From an uncultured Verrucomicrobiales bacterium (lineage in GTDB: Bacteria > Verrucomicrobiota > Verrucomicrobiia > Verrucomicrobiales > DEV007): a stretch of DNA of 64,000 nt. Positions within the stretch are counted from its first letter, which is position 1. Every line of letters starts with the position of its first letter. Under the pieces are notes generated by a model that was not told the origin of the DNA, ran no database searches, and worked only from the letters and a program-made list of their open reading frames with translations. The stretch lies in assembly GCA_937891465.1 (NCBI GenBank), contig CALAHF010000080.1, positions 62,001 to 126,000 on the forward strand, read 5' to 3'. This document shows, piece after piece, positions 35,905 to 45,079 of this stretch. A program made the translations under genes and the position numbers.

Positions 35905-37656
35905 ATGCAAGACTCGTTCACTTACTGGGACTGGGCTGTTGTCGCAGCTTACTTGATTTTTACGACTTGGATTGGGCACGCGCTTCGCGGCAAGCAATCG
36001 ACCATTCGCGATTTCTTTCTTGGTGGGCGTTCCCTGCCATGGCTCGCGGTTTGTGGATCCATTATTGCCACGGAGATTAGCGCTCTGACTTTTATCGGCG
36101 TTCCCGGAACGGTTTTTGCGGTCAAAGGCGATTTTACTTACCTGCAATGGGCATTGGGCTCTGTTATGGCTCGGGTCGCTGTGGGCGTTTGGCTGGTGCC
36201 CCTCTATTATAGGGAGGAAATATACAGCCCCTACGATTACATGGGCAAAAAGCTCGGGATCGGTATCAAACGGCTCGTCACCCTCCTGTTTTCGCTGGGT
36301 GGCATTTTGGGAGCGAGTGTCCGGGTGCTGGTCACGGCAGTTATTTTAAAAGTGGTGACCCCATTAGAAATTCACACCTGCATTATCGTGATCGGTATGT
36401 TCGCCGTGTTCTGGACGTGGATGGGCGGCATGCGGACCGTTATTTGGACTGATGTCATCCAGTTTTTCATGTTTGTGTTCGGTGGATTGATCGCCCTGAT
36501 CTGGCTGATCAGCGGGGTGAATGGTGGTTGGGCGGAGATCTCGGAATCGAATCGTGAAGCCAATGTGGTTACGATGACGTGGAATGATAAACCGGCTGAA
36601 TTTACCTCATTTCAAGTCAATCAAGAGGATGGCACTTCCGTAAGGCAAATTGTGATTGTAAAGGATAACAAAGGCAAGCCAACCCTGGTTGGAGACGTTG
36701 TCGTTAAAGGCGATGAATTATCAGTCGTGGTTGATCAAAAAACGTTTCCGGCCGAATTTAAAACGAAAAATAAAATGAAGGTCATCGAGATGCGGCTTCG
36801 CGATCCCGAAACAAGGTCGTTTTTCATTTTCACGTTTTGGATCGCTATTTTTGCGATGCCATTCCAGAACTTCGCGGCTTTTGGTACGGATCAGTTGATG
36901 GCCCAGCGACTCTTTTGCTGCAAAGATGTTAGCGCAGCACGAAAAGCGATTATCTGGAGTAGCGCGTCGCAGCTGATCACTATCTTAATGTTGCTGGTCA
37001 GTGCCGGGCTCTACGCCTGGTATCAACAAAAAGGGGTGTCGCCAACTGAGTTCTCTTTGTTCTCTGTAGAAACTAACAACGTCTTTCCCATTTGGATCAC
37101 TACTGTTTTACCCGTTGGATTGTCGGGGCTTATTGTGGCCTGTGCTTTTGCTGCCGCCATTTCCAGCCTGGATTCAATTCTCGCTGCCCTTTCGCAAACC
37201 ACATTGTCCGCGATTTACGGGAACGATAAATTTGCGCATGAGGAAGAATCCGGGAAGATGGTTTGGAAGTCACGACTGATGGTTATTTTGTGGGGAATCA
37301 CCCTGACTGCAGTCTCGATTTTACTCTATATCCCTTATCGTAATGGAGGAAGTGACCTTATCGGATTTGCCTTCAAGATGGTTTCCTACACCTATGGTCC
37401 AATTCTTGGAATTCTCCTTCTGGCGATTTTTCCCGTTCGGAGCAGCGTTAACGGAATTGTAATCGGCACAATTTTATCAATTGTTTTAGCGCTCCTCGTT
37501 GGCGGTGATCTTTCCAATGTCTTGAATTTTTTCGGTGTTGAGAATGCATCCGACATTCGAGTCACCGCTTTTCCGTACCCCTGGCTCTTCCCCATCAATG
37601 CTGCGATAACCTTCTTTTTCGGATGGATCTTTGCCGCTGGACGGGCTAAATCATAA
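35905..37656 (+). CDS. Sodium:solute symporter (SSS family)
   Basis: 583 residues with about 13 membrane segments. DFFLGGRSLPWLAVCGSIIATEISALTFIGVPG (about 33-65) is the family signature helix pair, and MARVAVGVWLVPLYYREEIYSPYDYMGKKLG and TWMGGMRTVIWTDVIQFF follow the LeuT-like order. An unusual water-soluble insert of about 75 residues (NREANVVTMTWNDKPAEF to KNKMKVIEMRLRD, about 223-305) sits between two helices and is absent from most relatives. Substrates in PVC bacteria include sugars, sialic acid and carboxylates; none can be chosen here. Preceded by the lipoprotein pair. Confidence 0.9.
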   Translation: MQDSFTYWDWAVVAAYLIFTTWIGHALRGKQSTIRDFFLGGRSLPWLAVCGSIIATEISALTFIGVPGTVFAVKGDFTYLQWALGSVMARVAVGVWLVPLYYREEIYSPYDYMGKKLGIGIKRLVTLLFSLGGILGASVRVLVTAVILKVVTPLEIHTCIIVIGMFAVFWTWMGGMRTVIWTDVIQFFMFVFGGLIALIWLISGVNGGWAEISESNREANVVTMTWNDKPAEFTSFQVNQEDGTSVRQIVIVKDNKGKPTLVGDVVVKGDELSVVVDQKTFPAEFKTKNKMKVIEMRLRDPETRSFFIFTFWIAIFAMPFQNFAAFGTDQLMAQRLFCCKDVSAARKAIIWSSASQLITILMLLVSAGLYAWYQQKGVSPTEFSLFSVETNNVFPIWITTVLPVGLSGLIVACAFAAAISSLDSILAALSQTTLSAIYGNDKFAHEEESGKMVWKSRLMVILWGITLTAVSILLYIPYRNGGSDLIGFAFKMVSYTYGPILGILLLAIFPVRSSVNGIVIGTILSIVLALLVGGDLSNVLNFFGVENASDIRVTAFPYPWLFPINAAITFFFGWIFAAGRAKS

Positions 37657-37880
37657 GCAGTAAATAGGTTGCGAGAGATAGAAATATCGACATTTTGCGA
37701 GACTTAATAGTTCGTCTGAGAGATTATCCTAACCAAAAATATCAGGAAAAATTAATCATTTTTATTCTGATAATTGTATTCGATTGGAGGGAATCGAAAG
37801 AGTCGGGTATCTCCAGTCTGCTTTGAAAAAATAAGCCATATTCCGCAATAAATTGGTTGTCTCATTTCTCAATTCCGCGT

Positions 37881-37920
37881 ATCAAATTAGACACGCAACG
37901 CAACTTGTCTAAAATTTGAT
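37881..37920. repeat. Inverted repeat upstream of dnaA
   Basis: ATCAAATTAGACA (37881-37893) and TGTCTAAAATTTGAT (37906-37920) are reverse complements apart from two extra bases, with 12 bases between. A protein-binding operator or an origin structural element are possible. Confidence 0.5.
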
Positions 37921-38018
37921 TTTTGCTTTACCTGATGGGTTATTCCATTTTTGAGGCTGATCATGGAAAACTGGAGGAACCTATTTCGCCTATGATAATT
38001 CAAGGTTTTAAAGGTGTT

Positions 38019-38040
38019 TTGTGTACTTTAATAAACACAA
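38019..38040. repeat. Short inverted repeat upstream of dnaA
   Basis: TTGTGT (38019-38024) and ACACAA (38035-38040) pair around ACTTTAATAA. About 115 bases before the dnaA start. Function unknown; the half-sites resemble the core of some DnaA boxes (TGTG), so DnaA autoregulation is a possibility. Confidence 0.35.
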
Positions 38041-38153
38041 CATTTCACCTAAGCCCCTTGATTTCAGCAACTTAAGAGTTGCGCCTCTCTCTTAAATCAA
38101 AGTGCTTGGGCCAGCTACCCGAAATTCCACCCATTCCACCCATTCTGCCCAAC

Positions 38154-39737
38154 ATGCACCCCGATGCCCGTTTTGATGCCAAAGCTCCCATTGAAGAAAA
38201 AGCACTCACCCTCATTTGGAGGCAATCCTGTAACGAACTGAAAGAATCGATCGGAGACATGGCCTTCGATCGGTGGTTTGTGCCACTAAGTTTGGTTAGG
38301 GTAACCGGAGAAGAAGTCATTATCTCTGTCCCTAACTCCATCTATTCCTTGTGGGTGGAAACCAATTATAAGGCTGACCTTAATAGAGTCCTCGGAACCT
38401 ATTTGAAGAATTTTGGGCCGATGAAATTCGAAGTCACCGGTCAAGGTGGTGAAGAAGATGTAGCGGCCGTAAAAAATGCCGTTGGCGAAACGGTGTGGGA
38501 ACAGCCAATCGAAGAAATTCCGACGCACGCACCTGCCGATCTGAAGGCTGAGATCGATAAATCGAAGCGAAAGCAAAAAAAGAATGCGGCCGATAAACCG
38601 GTTCGCCCTGATGACAAGTCTCCTCAGCGGCGTCACGAGTGCCCGGATTTGGAGCGTCTTCGTCGTCTTGGGGCCTCAGCGGGATTGAACGAAGCGCATT
38701 TGTTTGAAAATTTTGTAGTCAGCGGGACCAGCCGGATTGCCGTTGCTGCATCCGAAGCGGTTACTACCGAGCCTGGCAAAACGTATCAACCGCTTTTTAT
38801 TCACTCAGGATCGGGATTGGGAAAAACTCACCTGCTCCACGCCATCGGCTGGCGCACGCTTCTTCTCCGTCCGAAATCCAAGGTCGTGTTTCTCTCAGCA
38901 GAAACCTTTGCGAATGAATATGTCACCGCACTTCAGGCAAACGCGCTTACGAAGTTCCGTAATAAGTATCGCAAAGTCGATCTGCTCCTGATTGACGACG
39001 TTCAGTTTCTCGGCAACAAAGGCGGGATGCAGGAAGAATTTTTCCATACATTCAACTCGCTCAACGACTCACATAAGCAGATCGTGATGACGAGTGATAT
39101 GCCTCCACATGAGATTCGCAAGCTGGAAAGCCGTTTGGTGACTCGATTCCAGTGGGGATTGACCTCTGAAATCGCCCCTCCAGATGAAGCCGCTCGTGTT
39201 GCGATCCTTCGTCGGAAACGTGACGAGTGGGAATTGAAAGTCTCGAATGAAGTCATCGATTTTATCGCCAGCCGGATTCATCACAACGTTCGCCTTCTTG
39301 AAGGAGCGCTCATCCGCTGCTCCATGGTGGAAAAAGTCAGCGAGAACGGGATTCAAATTTCCGAGTTGGAAAACGTGATTGCCGACCTGCAAACAGTGAC
39401 TGATTGCCCACGCCTCAATCCTGAAGAAATTCAGGAAGTCGTCGCTGAAGAATATGGTCTCGCAGCTCGAGAACTTCACGGTCGCCGTCGCACCGCGCGG
39501 ATTGCGGAAGCCCGGCACGTCGCCATGCTCTTTTCCCGCGAACTGACCGATTATTCACTCGTGGAAATCGGTGAAGCTTTCTGCCGCGACCACGGGACTG
39601 TGATTCATGGAATTAACAGCCTTCGCGGTAAGATGGAAAAATCGACTTCCATCCGCGGAACCGTGGAAAAACTTCGCCGAACACTGACTCGGGGAGGCTC
39701 CGAGCGATCAGGCGGAAGTGAGGCATTGCTGAGGTAA
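38154..39737 (+). CDS. dnaA: Chromosomal replication initiator protein DnaA
   Basis: ATPase that melts the origin. From ATG 38154 the protein has 527 residues; an upstream extension to 38079 is Pro/Ile-rich and unlikely. Domain I (about 15-95) precedes a basic, charged linker. The AAA+ domain holds Walker A GSGLGKTHLLHAIG (about 218-231), Walker B LLLIDDVQFLGNK (about 278) and the arginine region. Domain IV ends with the signature HGRRRTARIAEARHVAM...LVEIGEAFCRDHGTVIHGI. It is followed by dnaN in the same direction after 86 bases that contain a hairpin. Confidence 0.97.
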   Translation: MHPDARFDAKAPIEEKALTLIWRQSCNELKESIGDMAFDRWFVPLSLVRVTGEEVIISVPNSIYSLWVETNYKADLNRVLGTYLKNFGPMKFEVTGQGGEEDVAAVKNAVGETVWEQPIEEIPTHAPADLKAEIDKSKRKQKKNAADKPVRPDDKSPQRRHECPDLERLRRLGASAGLNEAHLFENFVVSGTSRIAVAASEAVTTEPGKTYQPLFIHSGSGLGKTHLLHAIGWRTLLLRPKSKVVFLSAETFANEYVTALQANALTKFRNKYRKVDLLLIDDVQFLGNKGGMQEEFFHTFNSLNDSHKQIVMTSDMPPHEIRKLESRLVTRFQWGLTSEIAPPDEAARVAILRRKRDEWELKVSNEVIDFIASRIHHNVRLLEGALIRCSMVEKVSENGIQISELENVIADLQTVTDCPRLNPEEIQEVVAEEYGLAARELHGRRRTARIAEARHVAMLFSRELTDYSLVEIGEAFCRDHGTVIHGINSLRGKMEKSTSIRGTVEKLRRTLTRGGSERSGGSEALLR

Positions 39738-39786
39738 CCACACCGAACCTGTCAGGTGGCCCTGTTTTCCATTAGACAGGGTGGTT
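39737..39786 (+). terminator. Hairpin between dnaA and dnaN
   Basis: CCCTGT (39760-39765) pairs with ACAGGG (39776-39781) around TTTCCATTAG, within outer arms AACCAC/GTGGTT. There is no long T-run, so it is a weak terminator or a folded leader; it may tune dnaN expression. It shares CAGGG/CCCTG words with the dispersed repeat but not its loop. Confidence 0.4.
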
Positions 39787-39823
39787 AAACGCGTTCAATA
39801 TTGACTCCACCCCGCAAGAAAGA

Positions 39824-40921
39824 ATGAAATTTCAAATCGATAAATCCGACTTTTTAGAAGGTCTGCAGCAGGTTCAGCACGTTGTAAGTACTAGAACGAC
39901 TCTGCCCATTTTGTCGAACGTCTTGATCGAAGCTGAAGGGGATTATCTAAAGCTTTCGACCACGGACCTCGATGTGGGAATTAGCGGTCGCGTGAAAGCA
40001 AACATTGAGAAAGAAGGAGCGACAACGCTTCCTGCTCGTCGTTTGTTTTCGATCATCAAAGAATTACCCTCGACGGATATTTCAATCGAGATCGATTCTG
40101 ATGATGTGGCAACGGTTCGCAGCGGCCCCAGTTTTTTCAAAATCCTCGGTCTTAACAAAGAAGAGTTTCCACCACTCGCCAGCTTTGAAGAAGCCCGCGA
40201 ATTTGGGATCGATCAGAAATTGCTGAAAGACGCACTGAAGAAAACGGCGTATGCGATTTCGACCGATGAAACGCGGTACGTTCTCAACGGGATCAATTGC
40301 CTCCTCAAAGAAGGCTCGCTCACATTGGTTGCGACCGATGGTCGTCGTCTCGCGATGGTGGAGCAGGATTTGGAATTTCCGTCCGATGACGAAACCGGAG
40401 TGATTATTCCGACCAAAGCCGTCAACGAGCTACAGCGACTTCTTCAGGACGAAGGCGAAGTTCGCGTTCGTCTTTCTTCGAGCCAAGTTGGCTTTGAGCT
40501 GAACGAATCTGTTCTCGTCAGTAAATTGATCGAAGGCAACTACCCGAATTTCCGTCAGGTTATTCCCGGAGACGCCAACCACCGTGTTACTATCGAGCGC
40601 GAAGTTTTGCTCAACGCGACCAAGCGTGTTGCTCTTCTCGCCAGCGAAAAATCGAATTCGGTGAAACTGACTTTCGAAAACGACACGTTGAAAATTTCCG
40701 CGAACTCTCCCGAAATCGGCGAGGCAGAGGAAACCCTGCACATCAAATACGATGGGCCAACGATCACGATCGCTTTCAATCCTGAATTCCTGATGGCACC
40801 GCTTCGTGCGCTCGATCAGGATGAAGTATTCATCGATCTCATCGACGACATGAGCCCGGGCGTCATCAAAATTGACGAGCCGTTCCTCTACGTCATCATG
40901 CCGATGCGCGTGACTGGGTAA
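39824..40921 (+). CDS. dnaN: DNA polymerase III beta sliding clamp
   Basis: Ring-shaped clamp that keeps polymerase on DNA; 365 residues, the normal length. MKFQIDKSDFLEGLQQVQHVVSTRTTLPILSNVLIEAEGDYLKLSTTDLDVGI is the family N-terminal domain, and three similar domains follow, ending with PFLYVIMPMRVTG (compare the classical VVMPMR-L end), where partner proteins bind. AAGAAAG a few bases before ATG is one of the few purine-rich leaders seen. It follows dnaA in the same direction; recF and gyrB are not the next genes here. Confidence 0.97.
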   Translation: MKFQIDKSDFLEGLQQVQHVVSTRTTLPILSNVLIEAEGDYLKLSTTDLDVGISGRVKANIEKEGATTLPARRLFSIIKELPSTDISIEIDSDDVATVRSGPSFFKILGLNKEEFPPLASFEEAREFGIDQKLLKDALKKTAYAISTDETRYVLNGINCLLKEGSLTLVATDGRRLAMVEQDLEFPSDDETGVIIPTKAVNELQRLLQDEGEVRVRLSSSQVGFELNESVLVSKLIEGNYPNFRQVIPGDANHRVTIEREVLLNATKRVALLASEKSNSVKLTFENDTLKISANSPEIGEAEETLHIKYDGPTITIAFNPEFLMAPLRALDQDEVFIDLIDDMSPGVIKIDEPFLYVIMPMRVTG

Positions 40922-40931
40922 AGCCGAGTTT

Positions 40932-41037
40932 CATGAATCAACAGGGGTGCTTCATCGAACAGACTCTGTCTGTTCGAAAAGCCGTTTCGATCCAATAGGG
41001 TCTATTCGTCGAACGTACCCTATTGATTCGTGGGAGC
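40932..41037 (+). repeat. Palindromic repeat copy H (two tandem 54-bp units)
   Basis: Unit 1: AACAGGGGTGC...TTCATCGAACAGACTCTG; unit 2: CGTTTCGATCCAATAGGG...TCTATTCGTCGAACGTACC, then TATTGATTCGTGGGAGCC. AGGG words at 40943 and 40997 are exactly 54 bases apart. It lies between dnaN and the frameshifted phosphotransferase. Confidence 0.87.
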
Positions 41038-41062
41038 CTATGATAGTATTTTCCCTATTTTC

Positions 41063-41579
41063 ATGCCACCGCAGGTCATCATCATCTCGGGTCCCTCAAG
41101 TTCAGGGAAGACCACGCTGACCAAGGCGCTTCAAGAAAAGTTGCCGCCTTCGATCTGGCTTAATTTCTCATTTGATACTGTGATTTACAGTCTGCCGCCC
41201 AACGTGTTGGACCGCTGCAATGTAAAGGACGATTGGTCCGACGTTGATGGCAAGGCTCTCATATCTGGAACGCTTGCCGCTCTCAGGGCTCTGGTTGATA
41301 ATGGCAATCGTGTGATTTTTGACACGTCAAAGCGATGTTGATAGCTTGCTCAAGGCTCTCACTGGGGTTGAGATCCTTCCGATTTCGCTTCGCAGTAGTT
41401 GGTCCGTTCTTGAGAAGCGGACCATTGATCGGGGAGATCGGACGATTGCCGAAGCACGTCGGAGCTTTGATTCCGCGCTGAATTTTTCAGCGGATGATTT
41501 GGAATTCGATACCTCCAAGCTCAATACTGAAGAAATTGCCCAATCGATTTGCCTCAGCATTAGCATAAAGAATGCTTAA
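41063..41579 (+). pseudogene. Chloramphenicol phosphotransferase-like gene, frameshifted
   Basis: P-loop kinase-like protein of the CPT/AAA_33 type. QVIIISGPSSSGKTTLTKALQ (from about residue 3) is Walker A, followed by NFSFDTVIYSLP and LAALRALVDNGNRVIFDT. This frame then ends in a stop at 41341. The second part, VDSLLKALTGVEILPISLRSSWSVLEKR and RSFDSALNFSADDLEFDTSKLN, lies in another frame and ends at 41579. Joining the frames around 41325-41335 restores a protein of about 170 residues, the family length. A single base change or a sequencing error; the substrate may be a small hydroxyl compound. Confidence 0.72.
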
Positions 41580-41622
41580 AAGAAGATGGTGGGTTTCCCG
41601 GAAAATCAGCTACGACAAAAAA

Positions 41623-42135
41623 ATGAAGCATACTTTTAACGTCACAGTTTCGCAGCACGACGCTGATGTTACTCTCCGGCGATTCCTCTTCCGTGGAGCC
41701 GGATGGGGCTTGTTGTTCGCCGTTCTATTTTGCATTGCCTACGTGATTCATGATGGACTCAATGGCGGCATTGGTGCTCTCGGTATCGTGATTATTACCG
41801 TTCTTTTTCTTCTGGTCACCACCTACGTTGCGGCGTTCGCAATTCGTCGAAAGCAAACTGCAGAGCTTTTAAAGCGCTTGGATGGTTCTCCTATTTCATA
41901 TCAGCTGGACGACTCTGAGCTAAGTGCGACATCGGCGCTCGGCAGTTCGATATTAAAATGGGAGATGATCCAGAAGCTGTGGATTGATCCTGATCTTACA
42001 ATGGTCTTCTACACATGGAATGGATACACAACCATCCCAACCTCTCAGATTCCCGCTGAGGCATTGGATTTCCTCGTTGGTCAAGTGGAGGGGGCTGGTG
42101 GCTCGGTTGTCGACAACAAAACCGCTAGGACATAA
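41623..42135 (+). CDS. YcxB-like membrane protein
   Basis: 170 residues from ATG 41623. MKHTFNVTVSQHDADVTLRRFLFR leads into two membrane segments (GWGLLFAVLFCIAYVIHDGL and ALGIVIITVLFLLVTTYVAAFAI). The cytoplasmic C-terminal half, LSATSALGSSILKWEMIQKLWIDPDLTMVFYTWNGYTTIPTSQIP, is the typical YcxB-like domain with WEMIQK and IPTSQIP. Function unknown for the family. The 3' end overlaps the convergent DUF1501 gene by 11 bases. The upstream codons to 41572 overlap the pseudogene end. Confidence 0.78.
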   Translation: MKHTFNVTVSQHDADVTLRRFLFRGAGWGLLFAVLFCIAYVIHDGLNGGIGALGIVIITVLFLLVTTYVAAFAIRRKQTAELLKRLDGSPISYQLDDSELSATSALGSSILKWEMIQKLWIDPDLTMVFYTWNGYTTIPTSQIPAEALDFLVGQVEGAGGSVVDNKTART

Positions 42136-43603
42136 TTCCTTTGACCAAATGTCCATGAACATCGGTGAGGCGGAAATAGCGGCCCTGAAAACGATAACTA
42201 AGTTTTTCATGATCGATCCCCAGTAGGTGAAGCATCGTGGCATGCAGATCATGCACGTGAACAGGATCTTCGGTGATGTTGTAGCTGAAGTCGTCAGTCG
42301 CGCCATGGACATGGCCGCGTTTGATTCCGGCACCGGTCATCCAGAGTGAAAAGCAACGCGGGTGGTGATCGCGCCCGTAATTTTCCTTGGTCAATTTTCC
42401 CTGACAATACGAAGTGCGACCGAATTCTCCGCCCCAGACGATCAAGGTGTCGTCGAGCATGCCGCGCTGTTTCAAGTCTTTCACCAAGGCGGCAGATGCC
42501 TGATCGGTGTCGCGACACTGGCCTGAAAGCTGAGTCGGCAACGAAAAGTGCTGATCCCAACCCATGTGATACAGCTGAATGAATCGGACGTCGCGTTCCG
42601 CCATACGGCGAGCCAACAGACAATTGTAGGCGTATGATCCGCGATTCATCACGTCGGGACCATACATATCGAGAATGTGCTGCGGCTCGTCGGAAAAGTC
42701 TGTTAGCTCCGGCACGGAGGTTTGCATGCGGAAGGCCATTTCGTATTGCTGAATCCGCGTATTGATCTCGGGATCACCAAACTCTTCGAGCTTTTTGGCG
42801 TTCATTTTTTCGAGATCATCGAGCATGCGACGACGTGCCGTGGCGTCGAATCCATCCGGATTATTCAAATATAAAACGGGATCACCCACGCTCATGAACT
42901 TTACTCCGGCGTGTTGGGTCGGTAAAAAGCCGGAGCCCCACAACCGATCGTAAAGCGGCTGACAATTCGGCCGGCCGGTTCCGCGAGAGACCATTGCGAT
43001 AAATGATGGCAGATCGTCGGTCATCGAACCGAGTCCGTAGTTTAGCCATGACCCCATGCTCGGGCGACCCGCCAGCTGATGTCCGGTTTGGAAAAACGTG
43101 ATTGCCGGATCGTGATTGATCGCTTCGGTGTGCATCGATCGGATCAGGCACATCTCATCCGCGATCCCCGAAATGTTTGGCAGCAGCTCGCTGATTTCGA
43201 TTCCCGCTTCCCCGTGTTTTTCAAATTTATACTTTGTCCCCGCGAGCGGAAACGCTTTCTGGTTCGCGGTCATGCCCGTGAGGCGTTGAGTCATTTCAAA
43301 GTGATCCCGCATGTCCTCGCCAAAATGCTCCTGCAGTTTCGGTTTGTGATCGAACAAATCCTGCTGCGACGGCGCTCCGCTTTGGAACATGTAAATCACC
43401 CGCTTCGCCTTCGGTGGGGTGTGATATTCCTTCATCGTGCCGTTCGGCTTCGGAATATCACCGTCCTTTTCCTCCGCACCGATCAAATCCCGATCCAGCA
43501 ACGTCGAAAGCGCCGCTCCACCAATTCCGGTCGCGGTTTTGCCGAAAAAATTACGGCGCGTGTCCAGCATCTTGTTATCAAAAACGGGGCGTTCGGTGTT
43601 CAT
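42125..43603 (-). CDS. DUF1501 protein, Tat-exported (paralogue 2)
   Basis: 492 residues. DTRRNFFGKTATGIGGAALSTLL is a twin-arginine signal. KRVIYMFQSGAPSQQDLFDHKPKL, RPSMGSWLNYGLGS, LIVWGGEFGRTSYCQG and GRDHHPRCFSLWMTGAGIKRG are the DUF1501 landmarks, related to the alkaline phosphatase/sulfatase superfamily, with possible metal ligands in GRDHHP. ATG at 43603 or 43570 may start. It is the second DUF1501 copy in the operon, about 35-40% like the upstream copy by eye, 78 bases downstream. With the DUF1549/1553 cytochrome it forms the common PVC gene pair of unknown function. Confidence 0.92.
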   Translation of the reverse strand: MNTERPVFDNKMLDTRRNFFGKTATGIGGAALSTLLDRDLIGAEEKDGDIPKPNGTMKEYHTPPKAKRVIYMFQSGAPSQQDLFDHKPKLQEHFGEDMRDHFEMTQRLTGMTANQKAFPLAGTKYKFEKHGEAGIEISELLPNISGIADEMCLIRSMHTEAINHDPAITFFQTGHQLAGRPSMGSWLNYGLGSMTDDLPSFIAMVSRGTGRPNCQPLYDRLWGSGFLPTQHAGVKFMSVGDPVLYLNNPDGFDATARRRMLDDLEKMNAKKLEEFGDPEINTRIQQYEMAFRMQTSVPELTDFSDEPQHILDMYGPDVMNRGSYAYNCLLARRMAERDVRFIQLYHMGWDQHFSLPTQLSGQCRDTDQASAALVKDLKQRGMLDDTLIVWGGEFGRTSYCQGKLTKENYGRDHHPRCFSLWMTGAGIKRGHVHGATDDFSYNITEDPVHVHDLHATMLHLLGIDHEKLSYRFQGRYFRLTDVHGHLVKGIMS

Positions 43604-43681
43604 CGTTAATAAGAAAAGGCGATCTCCTCAAAAACGTCAACTCACCTCAACTCGGTGAAAAAAGTGCATAAGGCGGAAATC

Positions 43682-45076
43682 CTACGCCAAGATTCCTCGA
43701 ATCACTCTGGCTTTTTCAACGCCAGTGAGCCGCATGTCGAGGCCCTGAAAGGGAAAGCTGAATCGGTTGGAATGAATTCCCAACTGATGCAGCATCGTTG
43801 CGTGAAGGTCACGCACGTGAACGACATCGTTGACGGCATGGTAGCCAAGCTCGTCGGTTTCACCATAGCTGGTTCCGCCTTTGATGCCGCCTCCAGCCAT
43901 CCACATGGAAAATCCTTTGATGTGATGATCGCGACCAGGGCCACCTTTTCCCTGAAACATCGGGGTGCGGCCGAATTCTCCGCCCCACACAACGAGAGTG
44001 TCTTCCAGCATCCCGCGCTCTTTGAGGTCAGAAATAAGTGCAGCGGTTGGCTGATCGGTGAGTCCGCAGCAGATGTCCATGTATTTGGCGAGGTCTCCGT
44101 GGTGATCCCAACCGCGGTGATACAACTGGATGAATCGGACGCCGCGTTCGGCCAAACGCCGGGCGAGCAAGCAATTTGAAGCGTAGGAGCCATCGCCTGG
44201 TTCAGCGCCGTAGGACTCGAGGACGTGTTTGGGTTCGTTGGAAATATCCATCAAATCCGGAACCGAGGTCTGCATCTTGAACGCCATTTCGTAAGCAGCG
44301 AGGCGGGTATCGATTTCCGGGTTGGCGACTTGCGCGTTTCGTTTTCGGTCAAGCTTTTGGATAGCGTCAATCAGCGCGGCTTGTTGCTTCGAAGAAACGC
44401 CTTTTGGATTTCGAACGTAGTGAACGGGATCTCCTGAAGAATTGAATTCCACACCTTGAAATCGGCTTGGCAAAAATCCGGCGGCCCACTGACGCGACGC
44501 GATCGGCTGAGGATTGCGTCCGCCGACGCTGGTGAGAACGACGAAGCCGGGAAGGTCTTCAGTTTCTGAACCGAGGCCATAAGTTACCCATGATCCCATT
44601 GACGGCCGCCCGCTGACTGCGGTGCCGGTATTCATGAACGTGTGAGCCGGGTCGTGATTGATCTGTTCGGTTACCATAGAGCGGACGACTGCGATATCGT
44701 CTGCGATTTTGGCGGTGTGAGGCAGGTAATCACTGATGAACTGGCCGCTCTTTCCGTGCTGCTTAAATTTGGTAAGGTGTCCCTGAACTTTTAGTTCTTT
44801 CCCTTGAAGTTGAGCGATCGGCTGTCCGTCGGTGAAGGACGTGGGCATGGGTTTCCCATTAAGTTGGTCCAGTTTCGGTTTGTAATCGTACGTCTCTAAG
44901 TGGGAAGGGCCACCGGCCATGCAGAGAAAAATTACGCGTTTCGCTTTGGCAGCAAAGTGCGGTAGCGCATCGGCAGCCGATGCGTTTGCGAGGCTGGAGA
45001 ATGCGGCGGAGCCAAGGCTGAGTCCGGCTTGACCGAGGAAATTACGACGCGAGGGAAAAATAGGATGGGTCGTCAT
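43682..45076 (-). CDS. DUF1501 protein, Tat-exported (paralogue 1)
   Basis: 464 residues. PSRRNFLGQAGLSLGSAAFSSLANASA is a twin-arginine signal. KRVIFLCMAGGPSHLETYDYKPKL, RPSMGSWVTYGLGSETEDL, LVVWGGEFGRTPMFQ and GRDHHIKGFSMWMAGGGIKGG show the same blocks as its neighbour. It starts 3 bases from the stop of the DUF1549/DUF1553 gene and must share its transcript. In this family the folded protein is thought to leave by Tat because it binds a cofactor or metal; the reaction is unknown. Confidence 0.94.
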   Translation of the reverse strand: MTTHPIFPSRRNFLGQAGLSLGSAAFSSLANASAADALPHFAAKAKRVIFLCMAGGPSHLETYDYKPKLDQLNGKPMPTSFTDGQPIAQLQGKELKVQGHLTKFKQHGKSGQFISDYLPHTAKIADDIAVVRSMVTEQINHDPAHTFMNTGTAVSGRPSMGSWVTYGLGSETEDLPGFVVLTSVGGRNPQPIASRQWAAGFLPSRFQGVEFNSSGDPVHYVRNPKGVSSKQQAALIDAIQKLDRKRNAQVANPEIDTRLAAYEMAFKMQTSVPDLMDISNEPKHVLESYGAEPGDGSYASNCLLARRLAERGVRFIQLYHRGWDHHGDLAKYMDICCGLTDQPTAALISDLKERGMLEDTLVVWGGEFGRTPMFQGKGGPGRDHHIKGFSMWMAGGGIKGGTSYGETDELGYHAVNDVVHVRDLHATMLHQLGIHSNRFSFPFQGLDMRLTGVEKARVIRGILA

Positions 45077-45079
45077 CGG

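Larger units (their letters stand above)
37657..38153. other. AT-rich intergenic region upstream of dnaA, possible oriC
   Basis: 497 bases without a gene. AT-rich, with TTATCCTAA (37724) as the only fair DnaA-box-like word (7 of 9). It includes two inverted repeats listed separately (37881-37920 and 38019-38040) and a run of T/A words. A dnaA-dnaN pair directly follows, an order often found at chromosome origins. The box evidence is weak, so the origin call is inference from position. Confidence 0.4.
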
